Source: Noviherbaspirillum galbum
Lineage (GTDB): Bacteria > Pseudomonadota > Gammaproteobacteria > Burkholderiales > Burkholderiaceae_D
Reading direction: 5' to 3'
DNA: 64,000 nucleotides
NCBI RefSeq assembly: GCF_010974945.1
Contig: NZ_JAAIVB010000037.1
Coordinates: forward strand, 273,616 to 337,615
Every line of letters begins with the position of its first letter. Position 1 is the stretch's first letter. Made by a program: the position numbers and the translations under genes. Below are positions 1 through 11,257 of this stretch, piece by piece. Under the pieces are notes generated by a model. That model did no database searches and was not told where the DNA came from. It saw only the letters and a program-made list of their open reading frames with translations.

Positions 1-719
1 TCGATGCGCTCCAGCAGGCGCCCGGCGTCCCGGGAGCGCTTGCTGATCGCGAAGTGCAGGCCGATGGGCGCATCTTCCGGCAAGGACGCGCCGGCGATCT
101 GCGCCGGCCCCAGGGCATTCGTCAGGTCGGCATTGAACCGGACCAGGCCCTCCATGACCTCGCGCTTTTCGATGAAGAGGTCGCAATGTCCCGCATGCAG
201 CTTGTCGACCAGGGCAAGATAGGTCTTCGCGCCGCGATCCACGCTTTCCGTTGGAATGCCATAGCTTTCATACGTGTTTCCGATCAGCCCGCAGATCTTG
301 TACGAACGCAGGTTGCCGAGGTTGCGGATGCGGATGCCGTCGGGGTGGTTCCTGCGCGACACGTAGTACATGCTGTGCACGTCCGCATAGGGTTCGGAAA
401 TCAGGAAGGGCGTCGGGTCGATCTGGGCGGTTGGCACGTTGATGACGACGTCGATGGCGCCGGTTTCCGCCATCTTCAGGCAACGCTTCCAGGGCAGGAG
501 GGAAACCTCCGCCGTTTCCTTGCCGGTGCGCTCGAGGATGCGGCGAAGGACGTCGATGCCGACTCCCTGGGCCTGGGGCATGCCCTTGTCCGCGCGGCCG
601 GAAGAGTAGGCATAGGGCGGATATTCGATGTCGGCGGCGCATGCCCTGATCACCTCCCCGGCGCGGGCGGCCGCGGCATGGAGGAAAAGAATCAGGAGGA
701 GGATCCGGGTTGCGGTCAT
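1..719 (-). CDS. Periplasmic solute-binding protein, SBP_bac_3-like (3' end outside window)
   Basis: Read on the minus strand from an ATG at 717-719, this frame stays open to the window edge, so the C-terminus is missing. It begins with a short hydrophobic signal peptide (MTATRILLLILFLHAAAARA), then mature sequence including CAADIEYPPYAY, GIDVLRRILERTG and LPWKRCLKMAETGAIDVVIN. That pattern is typical of family-3 amino-acid-type periplasmic binding proteins. The family delivers polar amino acids to ABC permeases or acts as a sensory domain. No permease or ATPase is visible beside it. It is divergent from the PstS-like gene at 944. Substrate is unknown; family placement is fairly secure. Confidence 0.75.
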   Translation of the reverse strand, partial: MTATRILLLILFLHAAAARAGEVIRACAADIEYPPYAYSSGRADKGMPQAQGVGIDVLRRILERTGKETAEVSLLPWKRCLKMAETGAIDVVINVPTAQIDPTPFLISEPYADVHSMYYVSRRNHPDGIRIRNLGNLRSYKICGLIGNTYESYGIPTESVDRGAKTYLALVDKLHAGHCDLFIEKREVMEGLVRFNADLTNALGPAQIAGASLPEDAPIGLHFAISKRSRDAGRLLERI

Positions 720-943
720 GCGTCGCTGGCGTGTCGTATCAATCCGATAACTTTTCTGCCGCAATTCCATGGCGGGGACGGTGAACGGAAAGATCATAGC
801 CAGCATTTCCGGTGCTGGCGTCGTTTGTTATTCAGGATTAATTTAATTTTCCGGAATCGCCGGAATCGGTTTCCATCCCGTGATGATGAATGGCTACGCT
901 TGACGATCCCATGCGCGAAGGACCTATCCGAGACCGGGCGGTA

Positions 944-1369
944 ATGCTGCGCGCGCCGCCAGCCCTGGGCATGCTGCTCATGCTCGTCGTACTGCTGTTG
1001 GCGGCATGGTGCACGGGCGCGCGCGCGGAACTGGCGGTCATCGTCAACCCGCAGCAGTCCGTCTCGCGCATGCATGCGGGACAGGTCGCACAGTATTTCC
1101 TGGGTGGCTCGGCGGCGCTGGTGCCCATCCAGCAGGCGGAAGGTTCGGCGATTTGGAGCGAGTTTCACCGCAAGGTGCTGGACAAGGAGCCGGCACAGGT
1201 GCAGGCGATCTGGGCGCGGCTGACCTTCACCGGCAAGGCCAGGGCACCAAGGGAGTTTCGTTCCAGCGCGGAGGTCAAGAAAGCCGTCAGCGAGAACGTC
1301 AACGCGATCGGCTACATCGACAGGTCGGAGCTCGACCCGTCGGTCAAGGCGGTGACGATCCTGCCCTGA
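944..1369 (+). CDS. Small PstS-like phosphate-type substrate-binding protein
   Basis: About 141 residues: a signal peptide (hydrophobic run ending near GARA) followed by a single compact lobe with ELAVIVNP, QVAQYFLGG, an IWSEFHRKVL segment and a C-terminal NAIGYIDRSE block. This is the layout of the short PstS-like domain proteins common in Proteobacteria, much shorter than full PstS (about 330 residues). The start at 944 is preferred because it places the signal peptide at the N-terminus; in-frame ATGs at 890 and 911 would add an unusual leader. No pst permease lies nearby, so a transport role is doubtful, and an envelope or sensory role is possible. Confidence 0.65.
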   Translation: MLRAPPALGMLLMLVVLLLAAWCTGARAELAVIVNPQQSVSRMHAGQVAQYFLGGSAALVPIQQAEGSAIWSEFHRKVLDKEPAQVQAIWARLTFTGKARAPREFRSSAEVKKAVSENVNAIGYIDRSELDPSVKAVTILP

Positions 1370-1386
1370 TCAGCCGGAGGAACGGC

Positions 1387-3618
<2,232 letters not shown>

Positions 3619-3708
3619 GCTGGCGCGGATTTTACCGGATTCGGCGATGGGACGTTTCAGCGTGGCTGCCACCGGGGTTGGTGTTTCTCCTGTGCATGTG
3701 CCACGGGC

Positions 3709-4116
3709 TCAGCGCTGGCCGGCATCCACCGCCTGCCATGGCTGCTGGCAGACCTGGATGGACGGGTAATAGCCTTCGGGCTGGGCGCAGTAGTACCAGA
3801 TGTTGCCGCTCTGCTGAACGACCGGCGGCGAAGCTGGCGTCACCACCACCACCGGCGGCGCGATGATGGTCGCGGCCGGGTAGACGGGATAGGCCGGCGG
3901 ATAGACGTAGGCGGGCGGATAGACATAGGCCGGATAACCCGGCCGCCGCCAGCCTGCCACGGGCCCGCCGAGATGAACGCCCACGCCCACGCTGGCATGG
4001 CCGGGGTGCTGCTTTATCAGGATGTCCGCGCTGTCATGGTAAGCAAGGGCGGGCACGGCATGCAGCGCGAGCAGGCCGCTCAACAGGGCCAGTGCAAAAA
4101 GCGGAACGGATTTCAT
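3709..4116 (-). CDS. Secreted Tyr/Pro-rich repeat protein, unknown function
   Basis: About 135 residues with a clear signal peptide (MKSVPLFALALLSGLLALHA, cleavage after ALA). The mature part has a low-complexity stretch of PAYVYPPAY-type repeats, then a conserved-looking C-terminal segment, WYYCAQPEGYYPSIQVCQQPW. The two cysteines there could form a disulphide. Such proteins are common in Burkholderiales with no assigned function; periplasmic or surface location is inferred. The ATG at 4116 has a good ribosome-binding site (AAGGAG) eight bases upstream, so the longer open frame to 4185 is not used. It is divergent from the small gene at 4313. Confidence 0.75.
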   Translation of the reverse strand: MKSVPLFALALLSGLLALHAVPALAYHDSADILIKQHPGHASVGVGVHLGGPVAGWRRPGYPAYVYPPAYVYPPAYPVYPAATIIAPPVVVVTPASPPVVQQSGNIWYYCAQPEGYYPSIQVCQQPWQAVDAGQR

Positions 4117-4312
4117 GGCGAGCTCCTTGCCTCGAAGGCAGCCCGGAGCGGAATATCCGTGGGGTCGCCTGGAAGAACCTGTCAACGTTGATGCTTTACA
4201 TTCTATGACAGCAATCCGGCGATTTCATTTCCTGGTGGCGCATCTGCAAGTGGAACTCGCATGGGCGAATCTGCTCCAACTTAGCCTTTCATCAAGACCA
4301 AAGGAGACAAGG

Positions 4313-4642
4313 ATGATGCGCTCCAATGAATTGCAGCAACGCATGAGCCATGTCGAGCAGACCGTTCACCATGCGGCCGAACGTTGCCAGACCGCCACGA
4401 CCCTGCCGATGGACCTGAAGGACAGCATCCAGGAGCTCGACCAGCGGGTGATGCAGGCACGGCAGACGATGCAATCGAACGACGAAAGCCAGGTGCGGCA
4501 ATGTATCGAGGACCTGGAGCAGATGGGCGACCGCGCCAAGGACGCCTGCGAACATGCGCCGAATCTGGACAGCGAATTGCGGGACGCCATCATGCAGGCG
4601 CACCGCGAACTGTCCGACATGAAGCACCAGTTCCTGCACTGA
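4313..4642 (+). CDS. Small helical cytosolic protein, unknown
   Basis: 109 residues beginning MMRSNELQQRMSHVEQ, preceded by AAGGAGA at the right spacing. The whole chain looks amphipathic and helical, rich in Glu, Gln, Asp, His and Met, with heptad-like patterns (LKDSIQELDQRVMQARQTMQ). No signal peptide, membrane segment or known catalytic motif is visible. A hairpin terminator follows the stop at 4672, so it is probably transcribed alone. I do not recognise a named family; a helical-bundle or coiled-coil protein is the most that can be said. Confidence 0.65.
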   Translation: MMRSNELQQRMSHVEQTVHHAAERCQTATTLPMDLKDSIQELDQRVMQARQTMQSNDESQVRQCIEDLEQMGDRAKDACEHAPNLDSELRDAIMQAHRELSDMKHQFLH

Positions 4643-4671
4643 CCTGGCAAATTCGCCAGCCTGAAAGTCAA

Positions 4672-4703
4672 AACCCGCCGCGCGTTTCCGCCGGCGGGTT
4701 TTT
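4672..4703 (+). terminator. Rho-independent terminator after 4313-4642
   Basis: Stem AACCCGCCG (4672-4680) pairs with CGGCGGGTT (4692-4700) and runs into a short T tract. It lies 30 bases after the stop of the small helical gene and also faces the minE 3' end. Confidence 0.8.
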
Positions 4704-4741
4704 CATGCGCGGCGCATGCGCCCCGGATGCTTGTTTGATGC

Positions 4742-5005
4742 TTACTTGACCGGGGCGGCGTCGGGCAGCACCACGTTCACGTCGAGCACTTCCAGGTTGC
4801 CCTGGCGGTCGAGGGAAATCTTGATGTCGTCGGCATTGACTTTGGCGTATTTCGAGATCACCGCGATCAGTTCCTTGTGCAGGGCCGGCAGGAAGTCGGG
4901 GCCGTCGCGGCCGTTGCGCTCGCGCGCAATGATGACCTGCAGCCTTTCCTTGGCCGTGCTGGCGCTTTTCGGCTTGGTGTTGAAAAGGAAGGAGAGAAGG
5001 GCCAT
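4742..5005 (-). CDS. minE: Cell division topological specificity factor MinE
   Basis: 87 residues starting [29 protein letters not shown], the conserved N-terminal anti-MinCD helix, followed by the C-terminal topological specificity domain ([20 protein letters not shown]). MinE stimulates the MinD ATPase and drives pole-to-pole oscillation, which confines Z-ring inhibition to the poles. Its ATG begins one base after the minD stop, so it is translationally coupled as the last gene of minCDE. Length is normal for the family. Confidence 0.97.
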   Translation of the reverse strand: MALLSFLFNTKPKSASTAKERLQVIIARERNGRDGPDFLPALHKELIAVISKYAKVNADDIKISLDRQGNLEVLDVNVVLPDAAPVK

Positions 5006-5006
5006 G

Positions 5007-5822
5007 TCACTTCCCCTTGAACAGCCGCTGGAACAGTCCCGGCTTTTCGTAGGCGACGAAGCGCAGCGGCACTTCGTGGCCGAGGAAGCGCGCAACGACA
5101 TCTTTGTAGGCTTCCGAGACGTCGGAGCCGGTCAGGTGGATCGCGGGATTGCCCTGGTTGGACGCGTGCAGCACCGACTCGGACTCGGGAATGATGCCGA
5201 TGAGCGGAATGCGCAGGATTTCCTGCACGTCGGAGTAGGACAGCATCTCGCCGGCGTCGACGCGCTTGGGCACGTAGCGGGTGATGAGCAGGTGTTCCTT
5301 GACCGGTTCCTGGCCGTTGAGCGCGCGGCGTGACTTGGCCTGGATGATGCCGAGGATGCGGTCGGAATCGCGCACCGACGACACTTCCGGGTTGGTGACC
5401 ACGATCGCTTCGTCGGCGAAGGTCAGTGCCATCACCGCGCCGTGCTCGATGCCGGCGGGGGAGTCGCAGACGATGTACTCGAAGCCCATCTTGTCGAGTT
5501 CCTGCAGCACGCGCTCCACGCCGGCCTCAGTGAGGGCGTCCTTGTCGCGCGTCTGGGAGGCGGGCAGGACGAACAGGTTCTCGCAGTGCTTGTCCTTGAT
5601 GAGGGCCTGGTTCAGGGTCGCCTCGTTGTTGACGACGTTGATCAGGTCGTAGACGACGCGTCGCTCGCAGCCCATGATGAGGTCGAGGTTGCGCAGGCCG
5701 ACGTCGAAGTCGATGACCGCGGTCTTGTGGCCGCGCATGGCGAGGCCGGAAGCAAAACTGGCGCTGGAAGTGGTCTTGCCGACGCCTCCCTTGCCGGAAG
5801 TTACAACAATGATTTTCGCCAC
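5007..5822 (-). CDS. minD: Septum site-determining ATPase MinD
   Basis: 271 residues with the deviant Walker A motif GKGGVGKTT at the N-terminus, the switch region [16 protein letters not shown], and the CDSPAGIE Walker B-like segment. A C-terminal amphipathic membrane-targeting helix ([11 protein letters not shown]) binds the inner membrane in the ATP state. It recruits MinC to the membrane and is displaced by MinE. It lies between minC (20-base gap) and minE (1-base gap). Confidence 0.98.
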   Translation of the reverse strand: MAKIIVVTSGKGGVGKTTSSASFASGLAMRGHKTAVIDFDVGLRNLDLIMGCERRVVYDLINVVNNEATLNQALIKDKHCENLFVLPASQTRDKDALTEAGVERVLQELDKMGFEYIVCDSPAGIEHGAVMALTFADEAIVVTNPEVSSVRDSDRILGIIQAKSRRALNGQEPVKEHLLITRYVPKRVDAGEMLSYSDVQEILRIPLIGIIPESESVLHASNQGNPAIHLTGSDVSEAYKDVVARFLGHEVPLRFVAYEKPGLFQRLFKGK

Positions 5823-5842
5823 AAACAGACTCCTTATAAAAA

Positions 5843-6625
5843 CTATGCCTTGATCGTCGTTACTTCGAGCCGGTCGCCGTTCAGCTTCACCTGGGCCGGC
5901 TGTTTCGCCACTTCCTTCGGCAAGCCGCCTTCGAAGGTGCGGTAGATGCCGGCGACCGACACGAGTTCGGCTTCCATGCTCAGCGCGAAGATGCGCGCTT
6001 CGGCGTTGCCGCTGGCGCCAGCGAGCGCCCGTCCGCGCAGGGGCGCGTACACGTGGATGCTGCCGTCGGCGATCAGCTCGGCGCCGTTGTTCACGATGGC
6101 GGTGACGATCAGGTCGGCGCCGCGCGCATAGACGCGCTGGCCGGCGCGCACCGGCGTGTCGATGATCATCGCGGCCACCGGCGCGTGCACGACCTGCACC
6201 TGGGGTTCGGGAACCGGCGCGGCCTGCGCGGCCTGGACTGGAGCGGGAGCCGGGGCTGGCGGCGGTGCCGTTTCCGGCTCGCCCTCGGCGGGCCGCGCCT
6301 GGGGCTGCGCCAGCGTGTCGATCGACAGGCCATGGGCCAGGATCGCGTCGTGCATCCAGTCCGGCGCGCCGCGGACCGCGACCGGGTTGAGGGAATGCGC
6401 CTTGAACAGGGCCGTGATCGCCGGCCAGTCAGCCGGCTGGTCGGTGGCGTCGAGCTGGCCCAGGTCGAGTACCGCGAACTCGTTGTCGAAATAATCGCTC
6501 ATGCCGCCGGTCATCTGGCGCAATGCCGCGTCCAGCGTGGACAGGTCCAGCGTGCGAAGGATGGCGGATACCGCCACGACGGTGGAGATCTTGATTTCGA
6601 CGGGTTTGCTGCTGTTCTTGGACAT
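5843..6625 (-). CDS. minC: Septum site-determining protein MinC
   Basis: 260 residues. The N-terminal domain (KPVEIKISTVVAVSAIL onward) is the FtsZ-antagonising part. A Pro/Ala-rich linker at about residues 115-145 leads to the C-terminal beta-helical domain (RAGQRVYARGADLIVTAIVNNGAELIADG), which binds MinD and dimerises. It blocks FtsZ polymerisation away from mid-cell. First gene of minCDE. The linker is long and Pro/Ala-rich, as often in betaproteobacteria. Confidence 0.96.
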   Translation of the reverse strand: MSKNSSKPVEIKISTVVAVSAILRTLDLSTLDAALRQMTGGMSDYFDNEFAVLDLGQLDATDQPADWPAITALFKAHSLNPVAVRGAPDWMHDAILAHGLSIDTLAQPQARPAEGEPETAPPPAPAPAPVQAAQAAPVPEPQVQVVHAPVAAMIIDTPVRAGQRVYARGADLIVTAIVNNGAELIADGSIHVYAPLRGRALAGASGNAEARIFALSMEAELVSVAGIYRTFEGGLPKEVAKQPAQVKLNGDRLEVTTIKA

Positions 6626-6692
6626 AAGGCTCGACGATGACGATGCTGCGGGGGAGCAGAAGATCTACACAAAAGGACAAATGCCGTTCCGG

Positions 6693-6724
6693 TAAATGAA
6701 ACGGGCCGCTTGAAGGCGGCCCGT
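6693..6724 (-). terminator. Hairpin between kynA and minC
   Basis: ACGGGCCGC (6701-6709) pairs with GCGGCCCGT (6716-6724); on the minus strand the hairpin is followed by TTTCATTT. It probably ends kynBUA transcription. It also lies downstream of the TATAAT at 6817-6822, so transcripts starting there must cross it before minC. Confidence 0.65.
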
Positions 6725-6816
6725 CATGGATGGAAGTGGTGGACAGGCGGGAAAACCGCCGCGCTGCCGCCTGCGCATTGCCTTGATGCCTGCCATCTGC
6801 TCCGTGCTTGGCGGCT

Positions 6817-6822
6817 ATTATA
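6817..6822 (-). promoter_or_regulatory. Perfect -10 hexamer upstream of minC leader
   Basis: TATAAT on the minus strand in the 254-base kynA-minC gap. No strong -35 is visible at 16-18 bases. It could start the minCDE message with a leader of about 185 bases, or a short RNA of about 115 bases ending at the hairpin at 6693-6724. Confidence 0.4.
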
Positions 6823-6879
6823 CCTGCTGCGAATCAAGGCAAACCCGGAATCTGCGGGGTGAAATCAAGGCTTGTATGC

Positions 6880-7770
6880 TCATAGCGCCGTGCGCAGCGC
6901 GAACAGCTCGGGGAAAAGCACGACTTCCAGCATTTTCTTGAGATAGCTGGCGCCGGCGGTGCCGCCGGTGCCGGTCTTGAAGCCGATGATGCGCTCCACC
7001 GTCGTCACATGGCGGAATCGCCAGAAGCGGAACGCGGTTTCCAGATCGACCAGCTTTTCGGCCAGTTCGTACAAGGCCCAGTGCCGCGACGGATTCCGGT
7101 ACGCCTCGAGCCAGGCGTCCTTCACCGATTCGTCGGCCCGGGTAGGTTGGGTCCAGTCCCGCTGCAGCCGCTCCGGATCGATCGCGAACCCCTCGCGCGC
7201 CATCAGCAGGATGGCTTCGTCATAGAGCGAAGGCTGGCGCAGCGCCGCATCCAGCCGCGCATGTCCCTCAGGATGCGAGGCATGGACCTGCAGCATCGCC
7301 GGGTTCTTGTTCCCCAGGATGAATTCGATCTCCCTGTACTGGAAGGACTGGAAGCCGGACGACTGGCCGAGGTAGGGACGGATCGCGCTGTACTCGGGCG
7401 GTGTCATGGTGGCCAGGACATCCCAGGCATGCACCAGCTGGTCCATGATGCGGGCGACCCGCGCCAGCATCTTGAAGGCCGGCGGCAGCTCGCCCTTGCG
7501 CATGCAGGCACGCGCCGCATTCAGTTCGTGCAGCATGAGCTTCATCCAGAGTTCGCTGGTCTGGTGCTGCACGATGAACAGCATCTCGTTGTGGTCGGGC
7601 GAACGCGGATGCTGGGCCGACAGCACCTGGTCGAGCGCGAGGTAATCGCCGTAGCTCATGGATTGGCTGAAATCCATCTGCGCGCCATGCCAGCGGGCGG
7701 CGCTGCCATTCTCCTTGTCGTTGCCGTTGAGCGGCGCGTCGTTTGGCGTCTTGCCTGCGGTAGTCATCAT
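6880..7770 (-). CDS. kynA: Tryptophan 2,3-dioxygenase
   Basis: 296 residues. Haem enzyme that opens the indole ring of L-tryptophan to N-formylkynurenine, the first step of the kynurenine pathway. Family motifs visible are [20 protein letters not shown] near the N-terminus, [34 protein letters not shown], and the C-terminal [19 protein letters not shown], which contains the haem-ligand His. An N-terminal extension of about 30 polar residues precedes the conserved core. The start has a GGGAGGA ribosome site. It is the last gene of kynB-kynU-kynA. Confidence 0.97.
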   Translation of the reverse strand: MMTTAGKTPNDAPLNGNDKENGSAARWHGAQMDFSQSMSYGDYLALDQVLSAQHPRSPDHNEMLFIVQHQTSELWMKLMLHELNAARACMRKGELPPAFKMLARVARIMDQLVHAWDVLATMTPPEYSAIRPYLGQSSGFQSFQYREIEFILGNKNPAMLQVHASHPEGHARLDAALRQPSLYDEAILLMAREGFAIDPERLQRDWTQPTRADESVKDAWLEAYRNPSRHWALYELAEKLVDLETAFRFWRFRHVTTVERIIGFKTGTGGTAGASYLKKMLEVVLFPELFALRTAL

Positions 7771-7783
7771 GGTCCTCCCTGGC

Positions 7784-9043
7784 TTAGGTCACCTGGTCGC
7801 GGCTGGCGGCGACGTCATAGGACCGCGTGTCGAGGATGTCGCGCAGCGTCTCCACGGCATTCCACACGTCAACGAAGCGGGTATAAAGCGGCGTGAAGCC
7901 GAAGCGCATGATCTCGGGCTCGCGATAATCGCCGACCACGCCGCGTGCAATCAAGGCTTTCATGACCGCATAGCCGTCCGGGTGCGCCACGCTCACCTGG
8001 CTGCCGCGCTGCGCGTGCTCGCGCGGCGTTTCCAGCCGCAGCGGATGCGAGGCGCAACGCTCCTCGACGAGGCGGATGAAGAGGTCGGTCAGCGCCAGCG
8101 ACTTCGCGCGCACGGCGTCGATGCCGGTCCGCGCGAACAGGTCGAGCCCGCATTCGACCATCGCCAGCGAAGCAATCGGCTGCGTGCCGCACAGGCCGCG
8201 GCGAATGCCTGCCGTGGGCTTGAACTCGGGGTGCATCGCAAATGGCGCGGCATGCGCCCACCAGCCGGTCAGCGGCTGCCTGAACTCGGCCTGGTGCCTG
8301 GGCGCGACCCACAGGAAGGCCGGCGAGCCCGGGCCGCCATTCAGGTACTTGTAGGTGCAGCCGACGGCATAGTCGGCGTTCGCGCCGCGCAGGTCGACCG
8401 GCACCGCCCCGGCCGAGTGCGCCAGGTCCCAGACGGTCAGTGCGCCCTGGGCATGGGCATGGGCCGTGATCGCCTCCATGTCGAGCATGCGGCCGGTGCG
8501 GTAGTTGACGTGCGTGAGGGTAACGACGGCAGTGTCGGCATCGATGGCGGCGGAAAGCTCATCCGGCGAATCCACCATGCGGATCTGGTAGCCGCGCCCG
8601 AGCCATTCAGCCAGCCCTTGCGCAATGTAGACGTCGGTCGGGAAATTCGAGCGCTCGGTCACGATGACCTTGCGGGCGCTGGCGGCCGGGTCGGCAGCCT
8701 GGCGGTGCAGGGCGGCGGCCAGCAGCTTGAACAGGTTGACCGACGTGGTGTCGGTCACGACCACCTCGCCGGCGCCGGCGCCGATCAGCGGCGCGAGCCT
8801 GTCGCCGAGGCGGGACGGCAGGTCGAACCAGCCGGCGGTGTTCCAGCTTCCCACGAGGCCGTTGGCCCACTCGTCGGCGACGACCTGGCGCGCCCGTTCA
8901 GTCGCCGCCTTCGGCATGGCTCCCAGCGAATTCCCGACCAGGTAGATCAGTCCCTCGGGGAGCGCGAATTCGGGGCGCAAGGGCGCCAGCGTGTCGGCGG
9001 CGTCCATCGCCGCGCAGTCTGCTCGTGTCGTCATGGCATTCAC
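7784..9043 (-). CDS. kynU: Kynureninase
   Basis: 419 residues. PLP enzyme cleaving L-kynurenine to anthranilate and alanine. Motifs seen include the N-terminal [36 protein letters not shown], the [15 protein letters not shown] segment with the PLP-contacting Asp, and the Schiff-base Lys in [20 protein letters not shown]. Its ATG overlaps the kynB stop by four bases, so translation is coupled. Thirteen bases separate its stop from kynA. The product, anthranilate, would need a further route (benzoate-type degradation or Trp synthesis) outside the window. Confidence 0.97.
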   Translation of the reverse strand: MNAMTTRADCAAMDAADTLAPLRPEFALPEGLIYLVGNSLGAMPKAATERARQVVADEWANGLVGSWNTAGWFDLPSRLGDRLAPLIGAGAGEVVVTDTTSVNLFKLLAAALHRQAADPAASARKVIVTERSNFPTDVYIAQGLAEWLGRGYQIRMVDSPDELSAAIDADTAVVTLTHVNYRTGRMLDMEAITAHAHAQGALTVWDLAHSAGAVPVDLRGANADYAVGCTYKYLNGGPGSPAFLWVAPRHQAEFRQPLTGWWAHAAPFAMHPEFKPTAGIRRGLCGTQPIASLAMVECGLDLFARTGIDAVRAKSLALTDLFIRLVEERCASHPLRLETPREHAQRGSQVSVAHPDGYAVMKALIARGVVGDYREPEIMRFGFTPLYTRFVDVWNAVETLRDILDTRSYDVAASRDQVT

Positions 9044-9708
9044 TTTTCTTGAAGATTTCTCAGGATCGCCCGGACCGGGCTGGCGTCCATGCCTTTCAGC
9101 TTGAGGGGAAGGGCGATCAACTCATAATCGCCGGCCGGCACCTCGTCGAGCACGATGCCTTCCAGGATCGCAATGCCATGTCCGCGGACCGCATGATGCG
9201 CATCCATGGTCTTGGATTCCTGTGGATCGAGCGACGGCGTGTCGATGCCGATCAGTGCCACGCCATGCGCGGCCAGCAAGGCGATCGTTTCCGGCGCCAC
9301 GCTGGCGAAGCCGGCATCCCATGCCCGCTGCGGTGCCTCGCGGTAGGTTCGGAACAGCACGCGCGCGGGAATGCCTTCCAGGACCGGGGCCACATGCGCG
9401 GGTTCGACGCGCGCCGCCCCGAGGCAATGCACCACGCGGCAAGGGCCGAGGTAGGGCAAGAGGCTCACTTCGTCGATGGACTTTCCGCTGGGGTCGTAGT
9501 GCGAAGGCGCGTCGCAATGCGCCCCGGTATGCGTGGACAGCGTCAGCTTGCTGACCTGCACCGGGCATTGCTCGGTGATCTGCCAGGTCGCTTCCGCGGC
9601 GAAAGCGGTGTCCCCCGGCCAGACCGGCGTGGCCGGCGAAAGCGAGGGGCTGATGTCATACAGGGATTGCCTGGTTGTCATGGCGGGCTCGGCGATGTCG
9701 ATAGCCAT
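9040..9708 (-). CDS. kynB: Kynurenine formamidase (metal-dependent cyclase family)
   Basis: 222 residues. Hydrolyses N-formylkynurenine to kynurenine and formate. The metal-binding motif of the cyclase superfamily is present as [19 protein letters not shown], and the N-terminus shows [20 protein letters not shown], typical of bacterial KynB. First gene of the kynBUA operon, divergent from the AsnC-type regulator with a gap of about 105 bases that should hold both promoters. Normal length. Confidence 0.96.
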   Translation of the reverse strand: MAIDIAEPAMTTRQSLYDISPSLSPATPVWPGDTAFAAEATWQITEQCPVQVSKLTLSTHTGAHCDAPSHYDPSGKSIDEVSLLPYLGPCRVVHCLGAARVEPAHVAPVLEGIPARVLFRTYREAPQRAWDAGFASVAPETIALLAAHGVALIGIDTPSLDPQESKTMDAHHAVRGHGIAILEGIVLDEVPAGDYELIALPLKLKGMDASPVRAILRNLQEK

Positions 9709-9813
9709 AGTTTAGTCGCAAGTCCTTGGTGGGTGATTGCGAAATGCACGGACATCCTGGCCGGAATTGGAATATCCTGCGAATGAATAGACGATTCGTG
9801 GAGATTTATTCGA

Positions 9814-10314
9814 ATGCCTCTCGATGCCATAGACCTGAACATTCTCCAGTTCCTGCAGCAGGACGGGCGGATGAGCAATATCGAGCTCGCGGAACGCGTG
9901 CACCTGTCGCCGTCGGCTTGCCTGCGCCGGGTGAAGTTGCTGGAAGAAAGCGGTCTGATTAGGCAATACTGTGCCGTGCTCGACCCCGCCGCGCTTGGCC
10001 TGGAAGTCGACGCCTTCGTGCAGGTGACGATGCGGCGCGACGTGGAGCAATGGCATGAAAGCTTCAGCGCGGCCGTGCAGCAATGGCCCGAGGTTGCCGG
10101 ATCGTACATCATTACCGGCGAAGCGAATTACCTGCTGCGGGTGCGCGCGCGTTCGCTCAAGCACTTTTCCGCCTTCGTCCTCGAGAAGCTGTACAAGACC
10201 AAGGGCGTGCTCGACATCCGGTCGAACATCGTGCTGCAGACCATCAAGGACACGCAGCAGATTTCCCTTTCACTTGTTCAAGATCAAAAGATGAATATTC
10301 TCGACGCGAACTGA
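9814..10314 (+). CDS. kynR: Lrp/AsnC family regulator, probable KynR
   Basis: 166 residues. The N-terminal winged HTH (LDAIDLNILQFLQQDGRMSNIELAERVHLSPSACLRRVK) is followed by a C-terminal RAM/AsnC ligand domain (VTGEANYLLRVRARSLKHFSAFVLEKL-like). In Pseudomonas and Burkholderiales, AsnC-type KynR divergently transcribed from kynB activates the kyn genes in response to kynurenine. The same divergent placement here supports that role. The specific effector is inferred from context. Confidence 0.85.
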   Translation: MPLDAIDLNILQFLQQDGRMSNIELAERVHLSPSACLRRVKLLEESGLIRQYCAVLDPAALGLEVDAFVQVTMRRDVEQWHESFSAAVQQWPEVAGSYIITGEANYLLRVRARSLKHFSAFVLEKLYKTKGVLDIRSNIVLQTIKDTQQISLSLVQDQKMNILDAN

Positions 10315-10340
10315 TCAAACTCCAACGGTTCGAAGCGCCA

Positions 10341-10374
10341 CTAAGAATTTATCCCTTCCGGGATAGGTTCTTAG
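10341..10374. promoter_or_regulatory. 34-bp interrupted palindrome in the phaB leader
   Basis: Two nested arms share one centre: CTAAGAA (10341-10347) with TTCTTAG (10368-10374), and TATCCC (10350-10355) with GGGATA (10360-10365). No T tract follows, so an operator is likelier than a terminator, although it could also end kynR. The half-sites resemble the palindromes at 12383 and 12546. Confidence 0.5.
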
Positions 10375-10399
10375 CAGGTGTGAAAACCAAGGAGACATC

Positions 10400-11146
10400 A
10401 TGAAAACCAAGCGCATCGCCGTCGTGACTGGCGGCATGGGAGGACTGGGCGAAGCGATCTGCCGGCGTCTCGCCAAGGAAGGCAACCAGGTCATCGCAAC
10501 CTATTCGCCGAGCAACCAGAATGCAAAGGAATGGGTCGCGAAGCAGAAGGCGGAGGGCTTCGATTTCCTGACCGCGATGATCGACGTCGCGGACTACGAC
10601 TCCTGTTCCAAGGGCGTCATGAAGATCGTGACCGATGTCGGCGGCATCGACATCCTCGTCAACAATGCCGGCATCACGCGCGACACCACCCTCAAGAAAA
10701 TGACGCATGAACAGTGGCGGGAAGTCATGCAAACCAACCTCGACAGCGTCTTCAACATGAGCAAGAACGTCCTGCATGGCATGCTGGAGCAGCAGTGGGG
10801 GAGAATCATCAACATCTCGTCGGTCAATGGGCAGAAGGGCGCGTTCGGACAGACGAACTACTCGGCTGCCAAGGCGGGCGTGCATGGCTTCACCAAGGCC
10901 TTGGCGCTTGAGGTGGCGAACAAGGGCATCACGGTCAACACGGTGTCGCCCGGTTACATTGGCACCAAGATGGTCATGGCGATTCCCCAGGACGTCCTCA
11001 ACGACAAGATCCTGCCGCAGATTCCTGTCGGCAGGCTGGGGCAACCGGACGAAGTCGCCGGCCTCGTCGCCTATCTCTGCGGCGATGAAGCGGCGTTTGT
11101 CACGGGCGCCAACATTGCAATCAACGGTGGGCAGCACATGATGTAG
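10400..11146 (+). CDS. phaB: Acetoacetyl-CoA reductase
   Basis: 248 residues, classical short-chain dehydrogenase. The cofactor motif is TGGMGGLGEAI, NNAG follows, then the catalytic Ser (INISSVNGQKGAFGQTNYSAAK) and the Tyr-x-x-x-Lys pair. The NGQKG-FGQTNYS-AKAG block and the terminal NGGQHMM are characteristic of PhaB, which reduces acetoacetyl-CoA with NADPH to (R)-3-hydroxybutyryl-CoA for polyhydroxybutyrate. phaA and phaC are not in the window, so this is a detached copy. The start has an AAGGAGA site. A strong terminator follows. Confidence 0.93.
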   Translation: MKTKRIAVVTGGMGGLGEAICRRLAKEGNQVIATYSPSNQNAKEWVAKQKAEGFDFLTAMIDVADYDSCSKGVMKIVTDVGGIDILVNNAGITRDTTLKKMTHEQWREVMQTNLDSVFNMSKNVLHGMLEQQWGRIINISSVNGQKGAFGQTNYSAAKAGVHGFTKALALEVANKGITVNTVSPGYIGTKMVMAIPQDVLNDKILPQIPVGRLGQPDEVAGLVAYLCGDEAAFVTGANIAINGGQHMM

Positions 11147-11164
11147 AAACGCCGGCTCAAATGG

Positions 11165-11201
11165 AAACGCCCTGCCGAAGCAGGGCGTTTCCTTTATTTT
11201 T
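11165..11201 (+). terminator. Rho-independent terminator after phaB
   Basis: AAACGCCCTGC (11165-11175) pairs with GCAGGGCGTTT (11180-11190) around a CGAA loop, followed by a T-rich run. Confidence 0.9.
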
Positions 11202-11257
11202 TATGTGTACGACTGTCTCTCTCCGCTAACTCATCCTCTTGCGGGGTTTCCTGAATC

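Noticed and set aside
10274..10287. TTGTTCAAGATCAA, a one-mismatch Fnr box upstream of phaB
   Set aside because: It lies inside the kynR coding sequence, has no -10 at the right distance, and about two such matches are expected by chance in the window.
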